In this document: positions 9,621 through 19,454 of the stretch, piece by piece
Layout: the number at the start of each line of letters is the position of its first letter
How positions within the stretch are numbered: the first letter of the stretch is position 1
Assembly (NCBI RefSeq): GCF_019711315.1
Contig: NZ_CP081294.1
Span: 868,001-932,000, forward strand
Direction of reading: 5' to 3'
Length of the DNA stretch: 64,000 nucleotides
Source of the DNA: Qipengyuania gelatinilytica
GTDB taxonomy: Bacteria; Pseudomonadota; Alphaproteobacteria; Sphingomonadales; Sphingomonadaceae
The notes under the pieces: generated by a model
Seen by the model: the letters and a program-made list of their open reading frames with translations, nothing else
What the model was told of the DNA's origin: nothing
Databases searched by the model: none
Translations under genes and position numbers: made by a program

Positions 9621-11855
9621 TTAGTAGTCGAAGCGAACCGACACGCCGATGACGCGCGGGTCGTTCACGAAAGCGGTGTTGTTGTTGAAGTCGATGCCGC
9701 CCTTCACATTGTCCTCGTCGGTGATGTTGCGCGCGAAGAGCGCAACTTCGAGGCTGCCGTCGAACTTGGCGTAACCGATACGCAGACCGCCTTCGATCTG
9801 CGGGTCGGTGACATATTCGTAGCTGTCGTAGAGGAAGAAGCTCGTCTCACCCTGGTAAGTCCAGTCGGTATAGGCGAAGATTTCGCCGGTCGAGCTGACA
9901 GGGATCGCATAGCGGGCGCTGACGTCGCCGATCCATTCCGGAGCGTTGGGGAACGGGTTGCCGTCCACCAGCGCGCGGTCAGTGCCGGCGATGTTCACGA
10001 TCGGGTCGAGCACGGTGCACTGGGCGCAGATGCCCACGGCAAGGTTTTCGTCCTGGATCTTCGTGTCGTTCCAGCTGGCACCCAGCGTGATCAGGAAGTC
10101 AGGCGTGATCTGGAACGCGCTGTCCATCTCGAAACCATAGCCACGGCCCTTGTCGGCATTGACGAGCTGCACGAGGTTGTCCGCGCCGCCGACTGCCGAG
10201 AACTGCGGATCGTCGATCGTGTAGTAGTAACCGGCGAGGTTGAAGCGCACGCGGCGATCAAACAGCTCCGACTTGAAGCCGGCTTCGTAGCTCATGATCT
10301 TCTCGCTGGTGGCGATCGACGGAGCAGCGAAGAAGGCCACGTCGCGGCCCTGGATCGTCGGTGCACGGAAGCCGCTTGCGACACGGGCGTAGACGCTGGC
10401 GTCGAGGCTCAGTTCGTAGAATGCAGCGACATCCCAGCTGATACGCTCGTCCGAAACAGAACGTGCCTGCGGATCGGCTGCGTCACGTACGAAGAAGGCC
10501 TTCTCGTCTTCTGTGTAGCGGATGCCTGCGGTCAGCTTGAGGGCTTCGGTGACTTCGGTCGTCGCCTGGCCGAACACGGCCCAGCTTTCGTTGGTGTGGT
10601 TCACGGTCACGGACGGCGGGAAATCGAAGCCGACCGTGGTCACGTCGAAATCGCTGTCGAAGTAGAAACCGCCGACCTGCCATTCGAAAGTGCCGCCGCT
10701 GGGCGAAGCGATGCGCACTTCCTGCGTGAACTGGTCGAGAGTGATCGAGTCCTGCGTATCCGAGGGGAATGGGATAAAGCCCGGGCCCATGAACGGCAGG
10801 AAGCTGGCACCGAAGCCGCCGTCGATGTCGCCGCGGCTCGAACCTTCGCTGTTGGCGAAGCTGGTGATACTGGTGAAGGTCGCGAAGTCGGCTTCGTACT
10901 CGACCTTACCGGTCGCGATCTCGGCATTGTACTTTGCCTGGTTGCCTGCACCGGCGTCGTAGAAGACGGTGTCGCGGTCGTAGTTCTCGTTGAGGTCGTT
11001 CGTGCCCGGGCCGAGGATGTTGGCGCGGAACAGCGTGGAAGTGCCGTCGAGATCGCGGACCGAGTAGCTACCGAGGATCGACAGGCGATCGGTTGGGGTG
11101 ATGAGGATCTGCGCACGGCCGGCGATGTCGCTGTAGGCGCCATAGGCGTCTTCTTCACCGGTGAAGCCATTGTCGACCCAGTTGTCGCGCTGCTGCCACA
11201 GGCCCGACAGGCGGACCGAGGCAATGCCCGGCACGATCGGAACGGTCACGCCGCCATCGATCGAAACCGAATTGAAGCTGCCGTAGCTGGCCGAACCGGT
11301 GACGGCGAATTCGTCGCCCGGCTTCACGGTGTCGATCTTGACGATGCCTGCAGGCGTGTTGCGACCGAAGAGCGTGCCCTGCGGGCCGCGCAGGACTTCG
11401 ATGCGCTCGACGTCGAAGATCGGGAAACTCTTGAGCGTCACGTTTTCGAGGACGACGTCGTCCATGACGACCGAGACCGGCTGCGAGGCGGCAAGGTCGA
11501 AATCGGTGTTGCCAAGGCCGCGGATGTAGAAGCGCGGTGCAGCACGGCCGTTCGAGCTTTCGACGAACAGGCCCGGGACGCGGCCGGCCAGCGCGGTGGT
11601 GTCGCCACCGGCCGCGAAGATGTTCTGGACTGCGTCGGAGGAGATGGTCGCTGCCGAGACGGGAACGTCCTGCAGGTTTTCCTCGCGGCGGTTGGCGGTG
11701 ACGACGATGACGTCGAGCGCGCCGTTGTCGGCCTGCTCGGCACCGGTTGCTTCGGTGTCGGAGCTATCGACATCCTGCGCGATGGCAGGCTGCGCGAAGG
11801 CGAGAGCCAGCGTACTGGCGGAAAGGAGGCGGAGGGTAAGGGAGCGGTCAATCAT
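9621..11855 (-). CDS. TonB-dependent outer membrane receptor
   Basis: A 744-residue outer-membrane receptor. Signal peptide ends AFAQPAIAQ. The TonB box region reads DVIVVTANRREE (residues ~49-60), followed by a plug with IRGLGNTDFD and VERIEVLRGPQGTLFGRNT, the classic plug signature of the iron-complex receptors seen in sphingomonads. The C-terminus ends VSVRFDY with the aromatic terminal residue needed for barrel insertion. ATG at 11855 gives the signal peptide; the frame stays open 87 codons upstream but without signal features. Substrate is unknown: no Fur box, cobalamin riboswitch or transporter partner is visible, and many such sphingomonad receptors take up plant- or algae-derived compounds. 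Confidence 0.94.
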   Translation of the reverse strand: MIDRSLTLRLLSASTLALAFAQPAIAQDVDSSDTEATGAEQADNGALDVIVVTANRREENLQDVPVSAATISSDAVQNIFAAGGDTTALAGRVPGLFVESSNGRAAPRFYIRGLGNTDFDLAASQPVSVVMDDVVLENVTLKSFPIFDVERIEVLRGPQGTLFGRNTPAGIVKIDTVKPGDEFAVTGSASYGSFNSVSIDGGVTVPIVPGIASVRLSGLWQQRDNWVDNGFTGEEDAYGAYSDIAGRAQILITPTDRLSILGSYSVRDLDGTSTLFRANILGPGTNDLNENYDRDTVFYDAGAGNQAKYNAEIATGKVEYEADFATFTSITSFANSEGSSRGDIDGGFGASFLPFMGPGFIPFPSDTQDSITLDQFTQEVRIASPSGGTFEWQVGGFYFDSDFDVTTVGFDFPPSVTVNHTNESWAVFGQATTEVTEALKLTAGIRYTEDEKAFFVRDAADPQARSVSDERISWDVAAFYELSLDASVYARVASGFRAPTIQGRDVAFFAAPSIATSEKIMSYEAGFKSELFDRRVRFNLAGYYYTIDDPQFSAVGGADNLVQLVNADKGRGYGFEMDSAFQITPDFLITLGASWNDTKIQDENLAVGICAQCTVLDPIVNIAGTDRALVDGNPFPNAPEWIGDVSARYAIPVSSTGEIFAYTDWTYQGETSFFLYDSYEYVTDPQIEGGLRIGYAKFDGSLEVALFARNITDEDNVKGGIDFNNNTAFVNDPRVIGVSVRFDY

Positions 11856-12151
11856 GGGAGAGGAAATCCTTTTGGCCCGGCGCCGAATCCATGCGCGGCG
11901 CGGGTTGGTGGGATGGGAGGAGTGAATTGACCCGCGCCCTGTAGCCGAAATGTCGCGGAACGCGAGTCGGTAAGCCGCAGAATTGCGCGGTTCTGAGCAA
12001 ATGTTGCATTGCGGTGACAGGCCCTGCAGGCGCCCGTGTCCTGCAAGTGCCTGATTGTGGGGCGATCCCGCTCGTCTCTTGCTCTTGTGGCCCTCTCGCG
12101 GCATAGGCGCGCGCAAAGCAGACCCACTGCGATCCAGTTGAAAGGCCGCCC
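11856..12151. other. divergent intergenic region, TonB receptor / purS
   Basis: A 296-base region between divergent genes that must hold both promoters. I see no open frame of convincing codon use, no riboswitch-like secondary structure and no clear consensus promoter. The purS side has a short GAAAGG just before the start codon. Confidence 0.4.
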
Positions 12152-12385
12152 ATGAAAATCCGCGTTCTCGTCAGCCTCAAGCCCGGCGTGCTCGACCCGC
12201 AGGGCCGCGCGGTCCACCATGCGCTCGAAGGTCTCGGCTTCAACGGTGTCGACGACGTCCGCATCGGTCGCACAGTCGAACTCGATGTTGCCGACGATAC
12301 GAGCGATGCCGCCCTCACCGAGATGTGCGAGAAGCTGCTCGCGAATACGGTGATCGAAAACTACACAATCGAGAAGCTCGGCTGA
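12152..12385 (+). CDS. purS: phosphoribosylformylglycinamidine synthase subunit PurS
   Basis: A 77-residue protein of the PurS family: [21 protein letters not shown] at the N-terminus and [11 protein letters not shown] in the middle are diagnostic. PurS bridges PurL and PurQ in the three-subunit FGAM synthase of alphaproteobacteria and Gram-positives. Its TGA overlaps the purQ ATG by one base (TGATG), so the two are translationally coupled. purL is not in the window. Confidence 0.96.
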   Translation: MKIRVLVSLKPGVLDPQGRAVHHALEGLGFNGVDDVRIGRTVELDVADDTSDAALTEMCEKLLANTVIENYTIEKLG

Positions 12386-13062
12386 TGGCTTTCCGCAGCG
12401 CCGTCATCACCTTCCCCGGCTCCAACTGCGACCGCGACATGGCGGTGGCGCTGGAACAGGTCTCGGGCACGGCTCCGGTTCGCGTCTGGCACGGCGATGC
12501 ACAGCTGCCCGACGGACTGGACTTCATCGCCCTGCCGGGCGGTTTTTCCTATGGCGACTACCTGCGCTCGGGCGCGATGGCCGCTAACAGCCCGATCATG
12601 CGCGAAGTGATCCGTGCCGCCGATCGCGGCGTGCCGGTGCTCGGTGTGTGTAACGGCTTTCAGGTCCTTACCGAGGCGCGGCTGCTTCCGGGCGCGCTGA
12701 TGCGCAATGCCAGCCAGCACTTCATCTGCCGCAATGCCGGGCTGAAAGTGGAGAACGCGCAGTCGATCTTCACCGGCGGCTATTCCGCAGGGCAGGAAAT
12801 CAGCATCCCAGTGGCGCATCACGACGGCAACTTTTTCGCCGACGAAGAAACGCTCGACCGGATCGAGGGCGAAGGCCGTGTGGCCTTCCGCTACACCGAC
12901 AACCTCAACGGGTCGCGCCGCGATATCGCCGGTGTGCTCAACAAGGCGGGCAATGTGCTGGGCATGATGCCGCACCCGGAACGTGCCGTAGATGCAGCGC
13001 ATGGCGGGACCGATGGGCTTGCACTGTTCGAAGGTGCGATGAAGGCGCTCGCCAGCGCCTGA
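12385..13062 (+). CDS. purQ: phosphoribosylformylglycinamidine synthase subunit PurQ (glutaminase)
   Basis: The 225-residue class I glutamine amidotransferase subunit of FGAM synthase. The nucleophile lies in GVCNGFQVL, and the His-Glu of the triad in [10 protein letters not shown] close to the C-terminus; [11 protein letters not shown] is the family N-terminus. It hands ammonia to PurL through the PurS-bridged complex. The start overlaps purS. It ends 6 bases from the convergent GGDEF-EAL gene with no room for a separate terminator. Confidence 0.97.
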   Translation: MAFRSAVITFPGSNCDRDMAVALEQVSGTAPVRVWHGDAQLPDGLDFIALPGGFSYGDYLRSGAMAANSPIMREVIRAADRGVPVLGVCNGFQVLTEARLLPGALMRNASQHFICRNAGLKVENAQSIFTGGYSAGQEISIPVAHHDGNFFADEETLDRIEGEGRVAFRYTDNLNGSRRDIAGVLNKAGNVLGMMPHPERAVDAAHGGTDGLALFEGAMKALASA

Positions 13063-13068
13063 CCGGCC

Positions 13069-15435
13069 TCAGGCGCTCTTGCGCTTCTCGTCGAAACCGC
13101 GGCGCTTCAGGACCTTGCGGGCTTCGTCCGCAGGCATCGGCCTGCCGAAGTGATACCCCTGGATCTTGGTGCAGCCGAGACGGCGGATCATTTCGACCTC
13201 GTCCTCGTTCTCGACGCCTTCTGCGGTCGTGGTCATGCCGAGGCTGTCGGCCATTGCCACCACGGCGCGGATAATCGCGAGGCTTTCGGGACTGTCTTGC
13301 GCCGCGCCCTGCACGAAAAGGCGATCGACCTTGATCGTGGTGAACTTGAGTTTGCGTAGGTAACCGAGCGAGGAATAGCCGGTGCCGAAATCGTCCAGCG
13401 CGACCGAGCAGCCCAGTGCCATGCACTGTTCCAGCGCTTTGCGCGCAACAGCCGCATCGCGCATGAAGATGCTTTCGGTAACTTCGATCTCGAGCCGCGA
13501 GGGATCGAGCCCGCTGTGTGACAGGGCGCGAACCACCGTTCCGGCGAAATCGGGCTCTACCAGCTGTTCGGGCGAGACGTTGATATTGACCTTCACGTCT
13601 TCAGGCCAGTTTGTTGCGGCCTCGCGGCAAGCCTCGTTCATGACCCAGGTACCGATCGGCACGATCAGGCGCGTATCTTCGGCGATTGGGATGAACTTGA
13701 CCGGGCTTACGTTGCCATGCTCGGGGCTGTTCCAGCGCACCAGCGCCTCGAAACTGACCACGCTTTCATCGAGCGTGTCGACCACCGGCTGGTAGTGGAG
13801 CTCGAATTCGTTCTTTTCCAGGGCCGTGCGCAGCGCAACCTCGAGCTGGCGGCGCTCTTCGGCGTTGGAGTGCAGCGAGGGTTCGTATTCGCAATGCGTG
13901 CCGCCGCCCTCGTCCTTGGCGCGATAGAGCGCGAGATCGGCATTGCGCAGCAGTTCCTCGACAGAATGGCCGTCGCGCGGACCGATCGCCGAACCGACAC
14001 TGGTGCCGACGTAGAGCACGTGGTTGTCGATATAGAAGGGTGTGGTGAGCGCAGCGATGATTGCCTTCGCAAGCGTATCTACACGGCGGCGGTCGGCAGC
14101 GTCGCGGATGACCACGCCGAATTCGTCCCCGCCAAGGCGGCCGACGAGTTCGCCTTCGTCCATCAGCGGCTTCAGGCGCGAGGCGACCTGCGCAAGCATG
14201 CGGTCTCCGACCAGATGGCCAAGTGAATCGTTCACCGCCTTGAACCGGTCGAGGTCGATCATCAGGAAGGCACAGCGTGTGCGCCACTGTTCGGCATAGG
14301 TCAGCGCCTTGCCCAGCGCCTCGTTCAGCTGGAGGCGATTGGGAAGCTGGGTCAGTGGATCGTAGCGGGCGAGGAATTCGATCTTCTCGGTGCTCTCGCG
14401 CTGGGTCGTGACGTCCGAGCCGACACCGCGGAAACCGTGCCACTCGCCGTCTTCGTCGAACATCGGCGTGCCGGACAGTTCCCACCAGCGCACCTCGCCG
14501 CGGACCATGGCCTTGACGACGAGGTTGGAGAAGCTTTCCTTACCTTTCAGCTTGTCGGCCAGTTCATGCAGGCTCTGCGGGAATTCGCCGTTCTTCCAGC
14601 CGTCTCCGGAGATAAGCTGGAGGAAGGACTTGCCCTCGATATCCGCCGTGTCGCGCTGGAGCGCAAAGGCGAAGCGCGGGCTTACAGAGCGCAGGCGGCG
14701 ATTGGTATCGATCTGCCAGAGCCAGTCGGCCTGGCCTTCCTCGAATTCGCGCAGGAGCATGGAGACGGTTTCGCTCTTCTCCTGCATTTCGAGGTCCGCA
14801 AGCCGGGCTTCGAATGCCAGCCGGGCCGATTCGATCAGGCCGAAGACAGCAAAGCCGGCGCTGAGCGCGATCAGCAGGGCAAGGCCGAAATTGAAGGTTG
14901 CGAGCGCAGCGATGAACGAGCCGGCGCAGGCCGTAATAGTAAAGGCGATCGAACTGAGCGGCGCGCTGAAACGGCTGGCAACGCTCACGAGGATGAGGAA
15001 TGCGATTGCGCCCCAGATCGAGGCAATCTGCCCCCCTGCCCCCAAGGCCACGAGAATGCACAGGCCGAGCGACCAGACCACTCCCTTGAGGCCAGCCACT
15101 ATGGCGTGGTTGCGCATCTCGGTCCGCGTGAACAGCCGGTCCTCGGCATCCCGCAGGCGGTAATCGCTGGCGAAAGCAATCATCACGGTGAAGCCCAGCG
15201 CGGCGCCCCATGCCTGGAGGGACAGCAGATCGACGCTTCCACTGCACAGCCATGTGACAATGAGCGCCGCAATGGCGTGTAGGGTGACACGCGTCCCTGC
15301 GCGTTGTGCGACGAGGGAATACTGCCTGCCATGCACACGTGCCCAGTCACCGGTTTCTGGATCATCCAGACCGATTACCTGCCGCGTGGTCGGCGGGGTG
15401 GCCTCATTGGGCGCGTTGAAATTCCAGTCGCTCAC
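13069..15435 (-). CDS. membrane-bound GGDEF-EAL cyclic-di-GMP protein with PAS domain
   Basis: A 788-residue protein with five or six N-terminal membrane spans (residues ~50-200), a short coiled coil, a PAS-like domain (~220-345), GGDEF (~355-510) and EAL (~530-780). The diguanylate cyclase site reads GRLGGDEFG, intact; there is no obvious RxxD inhibitory site. The EAL site reads SFEALVRW, with NVSPEQL, EVTES, DDFGTGYSS and the KVDR lysine present, so phosphodiesterase activity is plausible too. It may be bifunctional. Start is a GTG; the nearby ATG is out of frame and no strong ribosome site is seen. It lies alone between purQ and glmS. Confidence 0.93.
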   Translation of the reverse strand: MSDWNFNAPNEATPPTTRQVIGLDDPETGDWARVHGRQYSLVAQRAGTRVTLHAIAALIVTWLCSGSVDLLSLQAWGAALGFTVMIAFASDYRLRDAEDRLFTRTEMRNHAIVAGLKGVVWSLGLCILVALGAGGQIASIWGAIAFLILVSVASRFSAPLSSIAFTITACAGSFIAALATFNFGLALLIALSAGFAVFGLIESARLAFEARLADLEMQEKSETVSMLLREFEEGQADWLWQIDTNRRLRSVSPRFAFALQRDTADIEGKSFLQLISGDGWKNGEFPQSLHELADKLKGKESFSNLVVKAMVRGEVRWWELSGTPMFDEDGEWHGFRGVGSDVTTQRESTEKIEFLARYDPLTQLPNRLQLNEALGKALTYAEQWRTRCAFLMIDLDRFKAVNDSLGHLVGDRMLAQVASRLKPLMDEGELVGRLGGDEFGVVIRDAADRRRVDTLAKAIIAALTTPFYIDNHVLYVGTSVGSAIGPRDGHSVEELLRNADLALYRAKDEGGGTHCEYEPSLHSNAEERRQLEVALRTALEKNEFELHYQPVVDTLDESVVSFEALVRWNSPEHGNVSPVKFIPIAEDTRLIVPIGTWVMNEACREAATNWPEDVKVNINVSPEQLVEPDFAGTVVRALSHSGLDPSRLEIEVTESIFMRDAAVARKALEQCMALGCSVALDDFGTGYSSLGYLRKLKFTTIKVDRLFVQGAAQDSPESLAIIRAVVAMADSLGMTTTAEGVENEDEVEMIRRLGCTKIQGYHFGRPMPADEARKVLKRRGFDEKRKSA

Positions 15436-15494
15436 GCATGTCGAATTACGCAGGAAAGGTTATTTCCGGGTAAAGGATAGAGCGGAAAGGGAAA

Positions 15495-17318
15495 TTATTC
15501 GACGGTGACCGATTTTGCGAGGTTACGAGGCTGGTCGACGTCTGTCCCCTTCACACAGGCCACGTGATAGGCGAGCAGCTGGACCGGAATGGCATAGACC
15601 AGAGGCGCGATCAGCGGGTGGACACGGGGCATTTCGATGGTCGCCATGCAGCCCTCGCCCGCCTCTTCCAGGCCCTTGGCATCCGAAATCAGCACGATCT
15701 TGCCGCCACGCGCTCGCACTTCCTCCATGTTCGAGATGCTCTTTTCGAAGAGCGGTCCGGAAGGCGCGAGCACGATCACGGGAACGTCATCGTCGATCAG
15801 CGCGATGGGACCATGCTTCATCTCGCCGCTGGCATAGCCCTCGGCATGGATGTAGCTGATTTCCTTGAGCTTGAGTGCCCCTTCGAGCGCAAGCGGATAA
15901 TCCTGGCCGCGCCCGAGATACAGGACGTCGCGCGCCGGGGCGATGAGATGCGCCATCGCCGCAATATCGTCATCGTGGTCGAGCGCGGAGTTGAGGCAGG
16001 CAGGCGCCTCGAGCAGGTGTGTGACCACCTCGTGCTCTTGCTCGCGGCTCATCAGCCCTTTCTTGACCGCCATATGTGCGGCAAGCGCTGCGAGCACGGC
16101 CAGCTGGCAAGTGAAGGCCTTGGTCGATGCGACGCCGATCTCCGGTCCGGCATGGGTCGGCAGCAGCAGGTCGGCCTCGCGCGCCATCGTGCTGGTGGGT
16201 ACGTTGACCACCACGGCAATGGTCTGCCCCTTCTCCTTGCAGTGGCGCAATGCTGCGAGCGTATCGGCTGTCTCGCCGCTCTGCGAGATGAACAGCGCCA
16301 GCCCGCCATCCTCGAGCACCGGCTCGCGGTACCGGAATTCCGAGGCCACATCGATGTCGACCGGAACGCGGGCGAACTGCTCGAACCAGTATTTCGCGAC
16401 CATACCCGCGTAGAACGATGTTCCGCAGGCGACGATGGTCACGCGCTTGATGCTGGAAATGTCGAAATCGAACTGGGGCAGTGCGACCGAGACTTCATCG
16501 CGGCGCAGGTAGGAGCCGAGCGTCTGCGCGACCACGGTCGGCTGCTCGAAGATCTCTTTCTGCATGTAGTGGCGATAATTGCCCTTTTCGGTCGCTGCGG
16601 CAGATGCGCCCGAAGTGCGGACCTCGCGGGTAACCTCGTGGTTCTCCTCGTCGAAGATTGTCGCGCCCTCGCGCGTCACCTCGACCCAGTCGCCTTCTTC
16701 GAGATATGAAATCTGCTGTGTCAGCGGAGCAAGCGCCAGCGCGTCCGAGCCGATATAGGTTTCGCCTTCGCCGTATCCAACGACCAGCGGCGAGCCGCGA
16801 CGTGCACCGATCAGCATGTCGGGATAGTCGCGGAACGCAATGGCCAGCGCAAAGGCGCCGCGCAGGCGCGGCAGCATGTTGGCGACCGCTTCGTGCGGGG
16901 TCTCGCCATCTTCGATCCGGCGCGTCAGCAGGTGGGCGACGACCTCGCTATCGGTATCGCTTTCCATCGTGCGACCGGCAGCCTTCACCTCGGCGCGCAA
17001 TTCCTTGTAGTTCTCGATGATGCCGTTGTGGACGATCGCCACCTTGTCGGTCGCGTGGGGATGCGCATTGTTGGCCGTCGGTGCGCCATGGGTGGCCCAG
17101 CGCGTATGCGCGATGCCGATGTCTCCGCCGGCGGGGTGGTCCTTCAGTTCAGTGACCAGATTGTTGAGCTTGCCCTCGGCGCGGCGGCGGACCAGATCGC
17201 CATTCTCGATGGTGCAGATACCGGCACTGTCATATCCGCGGTATTCCATCCGCTTCAGACCGTCGACAAGCCTGTCTGCAACCGCTTCCTTGCCGACGAT
17301 ACCGATAATTCCGCACAT
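15495..17318 (-). CDS. glmS: glutamine-fructose-6-phosphate aminotransferase (isomerizing)
   Basis: GlmS, 607 residues, makes glucosamine-6-phosphate from fructose-6-phosphate and glutamine, the entry step to UDP-GlcNAc for peptidoglycan and LPS. The start MCGIIGIVG leaves Cys2 as the Ntn nucleophile; two SIS domains follow (CGTSFYAGMVAKYWFE; SQSGETADTLAALR). The C-terminus ends DQPRNLAKSVTVE as in the family. The start is fixed by the Cys2 requirement, although the frame is open much further upstream. No glmS ribozyme is expected in this phylum and none is seen. GlmU or GlmM are not adjacent. Confidence 0.98.
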   Translation of the reverse strand: MCGIIGIVGKEAVADRLVDGLKRMEYRGYDSAGICTIENGDLVRRRAEGKLNNLVTELKDHPAGGDIGIAHTRWATHGAPTANNAHPHATDKVAIVHNGIIENYKELRAEVKAAGRTMESDTDSEVVAHLLTRRIEDGETPHEAVANMLPRLRGAFALAIAFRDYPDMLIGARRGSPLVVGYGEGETYIGSDALALAPLTQQISYLEEGDWVEVTREGATIFDEENHEVTREVRTSGASAAATEKGNYRHYMQKEIFEQPTVVAQTLGSYLRRDEVSVALPQFDFDISSIKRVTIVACGTSFYAGMVAKYWFEQFARVPVDIDVASEFRYREPVLEDGGLALFISQSGETADTLAALRHCKEKGQTIAVVVNVPTSTMAREADLLLPTHAGPEIGVASTKAFTCQLAVLAALAAHMAVKKGLMSREQEHEVVTHLLEAPACLNSALDHDDDIAAMAHLIAPARDVLYLGRGQDYPLALEGALKLKEISYIHAEGYASGEMKHGPIALIDDDVPVIVLAPSGPLFEKSISNMEEVRARGGKIVLISDAKGLEEAGEGCMATIEMPRVHPLIAPLVYAIPVQLLAYHVACVKGTDVDQPRNLAKSVTVE

Positions 17319-17377
17319 ATATGGATGACCCCTTGGAAGACCTTGCGGAACCAGCCTTAGCGTTTCCCGCAATCCAA

Positions 17378-18280
17378 TCAATCGGTCGGCAAGGAAAGCG
17401 GTTCCCGCGGCGTAGTCCACCATAGCAGCAGGCCTGCCCCGATGATGACCGCAGCACCGGCCAGCGTGGGCAGGTCGGGGACATCGCCGAACCACCACCA
17501 GCCCATCAGAGTCGCCACGAGCATCTGCACGTAGGTCATGGGGGCGATCGTGGCAGCGCCTGCCCGCTGGGTCCCGAGATAGACCAGCCAGTGTGCGGTG
17601 CTGGCCGTGAGGGCAATCAGGGTGCAGCGGGCGAGAACCGTCCAATCCGGCACGGTCAGCTCGAGGCTCTCAGCTCCGGAAAAATGCCCACCCAGCGCCG
17701 CGACGGCCAGCAGGGGAAGCGCGGCAATCTGCATGAAGGCCTGCATCGAAAGCGCGCTACCCTGCCCTGCACTGGCCCGGTTCGCGATGATCATCAGCGC
17801 GAAGAACAGGGCCGAGCCGAGCGGCAACAAGGCAACCCAGCCGAGTTCGACCAGGTTCGGCCGCAACACCATCGCGACGCCGCCCAGGGCCGCGAAGGAG
17901 GCGATCCACGTGGCGGAGCGCACCTTCTCGCCAAGCAGCGGCCCGCTCAGCAAGGCAACGATGATCGGGGCGACAAAGGCAATCGCCATGACGGTCGCCA
18001 GTGGCATGACAAAAACGGCTGAAAAGAAACACAAGGACGCGGCGGCAAGACAGAAGCCTCTTGCGGCCTGGAGCCACGGGTTCTTCGGACGAAAACCCGC
18101 AGTCCCTTCATTCAGTTGCAGCAGGAGCGATACGCCGATCGCCCCGATGACGAACCGCAGCGCCGCCGCACCCAGCGGCGAATACTCGCCTGCCATCGTC
18201 TTCACCACGGCATCGCCAATGCTCAGGAGCGCAAAGCCGGCAAGGGCCAGCAGGATGCCGCTGCGTTCGGATTGGTGCAT
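17378..18280 (-). CDS. EamA/DMT-family transporter
   Basis: A 300-residue membrane protein with ten hydrophobic segments in two repeated halves of five, the drug/metabolite transporter (EamA) layout. The first half has GFALLSIGDAVVKTMAG and PLGAAALRFVIGA, the second VYLGTQRAGAATIAPMTYVQ and LMGWWWFGDVP; these two pairs occupy matching positions in each repeat. It probably exports a small metabolite; substrate unknown. It lies between glmS and a divergent glycosyltransferase gene. Confidence 0.87.
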   Translation of the reverse strand: MHQSERSGILLALAGFALLSIGDAVVKTMAGEYSPLGAAALRFVIGAIGVSLLLQLNEGTAGFRPKNPWLQAARGFCLAAASLCFFSAVFVMPLATVMAIAFVAPIIVALLSGPLLGEKVRSATWIASFAALGGVAMVLRPNLVELGWVALLPLGSALFFALMIIANRASAGQGSALSMQAFMQIAALPLLAVAALGGHFSGAESLELTVPDWTVLARCTLIALTASTAHWLVYLGTQRAGAATIAPMTYVQMLVATLMGWWWFGDVPDLPTLAGAAVIIGAGLLLWWTTPREPLSLPTD

Positions 18281-18449
18281 CTGGAGGAAAGGCCCGCAAG
18301 ATCGTGTGAAATCGCGCGCTAACCGCTCCTGCCATGCTTGGCCAGCGGGCGATGCTTTACCGCTTGTTTACCAAACTTCGCCAAGGGTGCTCGCAGACGA
18401 AATTCGAGGGGGTCGCAAGTATCATGCATCAGCAGCCGGAGAAGCACTC

Positions 18450-19454
18450 GTGAATATGCTGAAGCAGGACTTTGCGCCCGCAATCCACGCCGCCAGCGCC
18501 GAACCGAGCGTTGCGGTCCTCCTGCCCTGTTACAACGAGGGGCTGGCTATCCGCGCAGTGATCGAGCGGTTCCAGAAGGCGCTGCCGCAGGCGACGATCT
18601 ACGTCTACGACAACAATTCCTCCGACGATTCCGCTGCGATCGCCCGCGCTGCCGGTGCAGTCGTTCGCAGCGAACCGCGCCAGGGCAAGGGTTTCGTGGT
18701 CCGCCGCATGTTCGCGGATATCGATGCCGATATCTACCTGATGTGCGACGCCGACGAGACTTACGAAGCAGAGGCTGCGCCCGCGCTGGTCGACAAGCTG
18801 GTCGAGGAAGGGCTCGACATGGTCGTCGGCTCGCGGTCGAACGCGGCGGAAGGCGCCTACCGGCCCGCCCACAAATTCGGCAACTGGATGCTCACCTCGC
18901 TGGTGCGCACCATGTTCGGCAACGGCTTCAAGGACATGCTGAGCGGCTATCGCGTCTTCTCGCGCCGCTTCGTGAAGTCGTTCCCCGTGATGGCGCAGGG
19001 TTTCGAAATCGAAACCGAACTGACCATCCATGCGCTCCAGCTCGAAATGCCGGCGGCGGAAGTCCCGACACAGTTCTCCGAACGCCCCGAGGGCTCCGAG
19101 AGCAAGCTCAATACGATTTCGGACGGCCTGCGTATCCTGTGGACCATTACTGGCCTCCTCAAGCAGGAGCGCCCCCTGTATCTTTACGGGATGATGGCGC
19201 TGGGCCTGTTCCTCGCCTCGCTCGTCCTCGGTTTCCCGGTGATCGCCGAATATGTCGAGACCGGCCTCGTGCCGCGCCTGCCCACTGCCCTGCTGGCATC
19301 GGGCGTGATGATCCTTGCTTTCCTGAGCCTTTTCAGCGGCTTGATCCTCGACACGGTCACGCGCGGCCGCAAGGAAGCAAAGCGCCTGCGTTACCTGCAG
19401 CTGCCGAGCGTGCTGAAGTTCGCCGACGAGCGAAAGCTGATCAAGGCCGCCTGA
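18450..19454 (+). CDS. family 2 glycosyltransferase with C-terminal membrane anchor
   Basis: A GT-A fold glycosyltransferase, about 334 residues. VLLPCYNEGLAIRAVIERF starts the nucleotide-binding half, YVYDNNSSDDS gives the first acid, and DADIYLMCDADETYE the DxD-type motif (CDADE). Two hydrophobic helices (~residues 240-312) anchor it, as in dolichyl/undecaprenyl-phosphate sugar transferases. GTG at 18450 has GGAGAAG about 6 bases upstream; ATG at 18456 is the alternative. It opens a cluster of four envelope-glycan genes on alternating strands and overlaps the next, convergent gene by 14 bases. A polyprenyl-phosphate acceptor is inferred from the anchor type. Confidence 0.85.
   Translation: MNMLKQDFAPAIHAASAEPSVAVLLPCYNEGLAIRAVIERFQKALPQATIYVYDNNSSDDSAAIARAAGAVVRSEPRQGKGFVVRRMFADIDADIYLMCDADETYEAEAAPALVDKLVEEGLDMVVGSRSNAAEGAYRPAHKFGNWMLTSLVRTMFGNGFKDMLSGYRVFSRRFVKSFPVMAQGFEIETELTIHALQLEMPAAEVPTQFSERPEGSESKLNTISDGLRILWTITGLLKQERPLYLYGMMALGLFLASLVLGFPVIAEYVETGLVPRLPTALLASGVMILAFLSLFSGLILDTVTRGRKEAKRLRYLQLPSVLKFADERKLIKAA

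Noticed and set aside
10596-11930. 444-codon plus-strand frame over the TonB receptor
   Set aside because: Antisense of a canonical receptor; composition is Asp/Val/Arg-rich from complementary codons.
11856-12151. Cobalamin or other riboswitch upstream of the TonB receptor
   Set aside because: No B12-box-like or other riboswitch core is recognisable.
15564-16709. 381-codon plus-strand frame across glmS
   Set aside because: Antisense of glmS, which has all family motifs.
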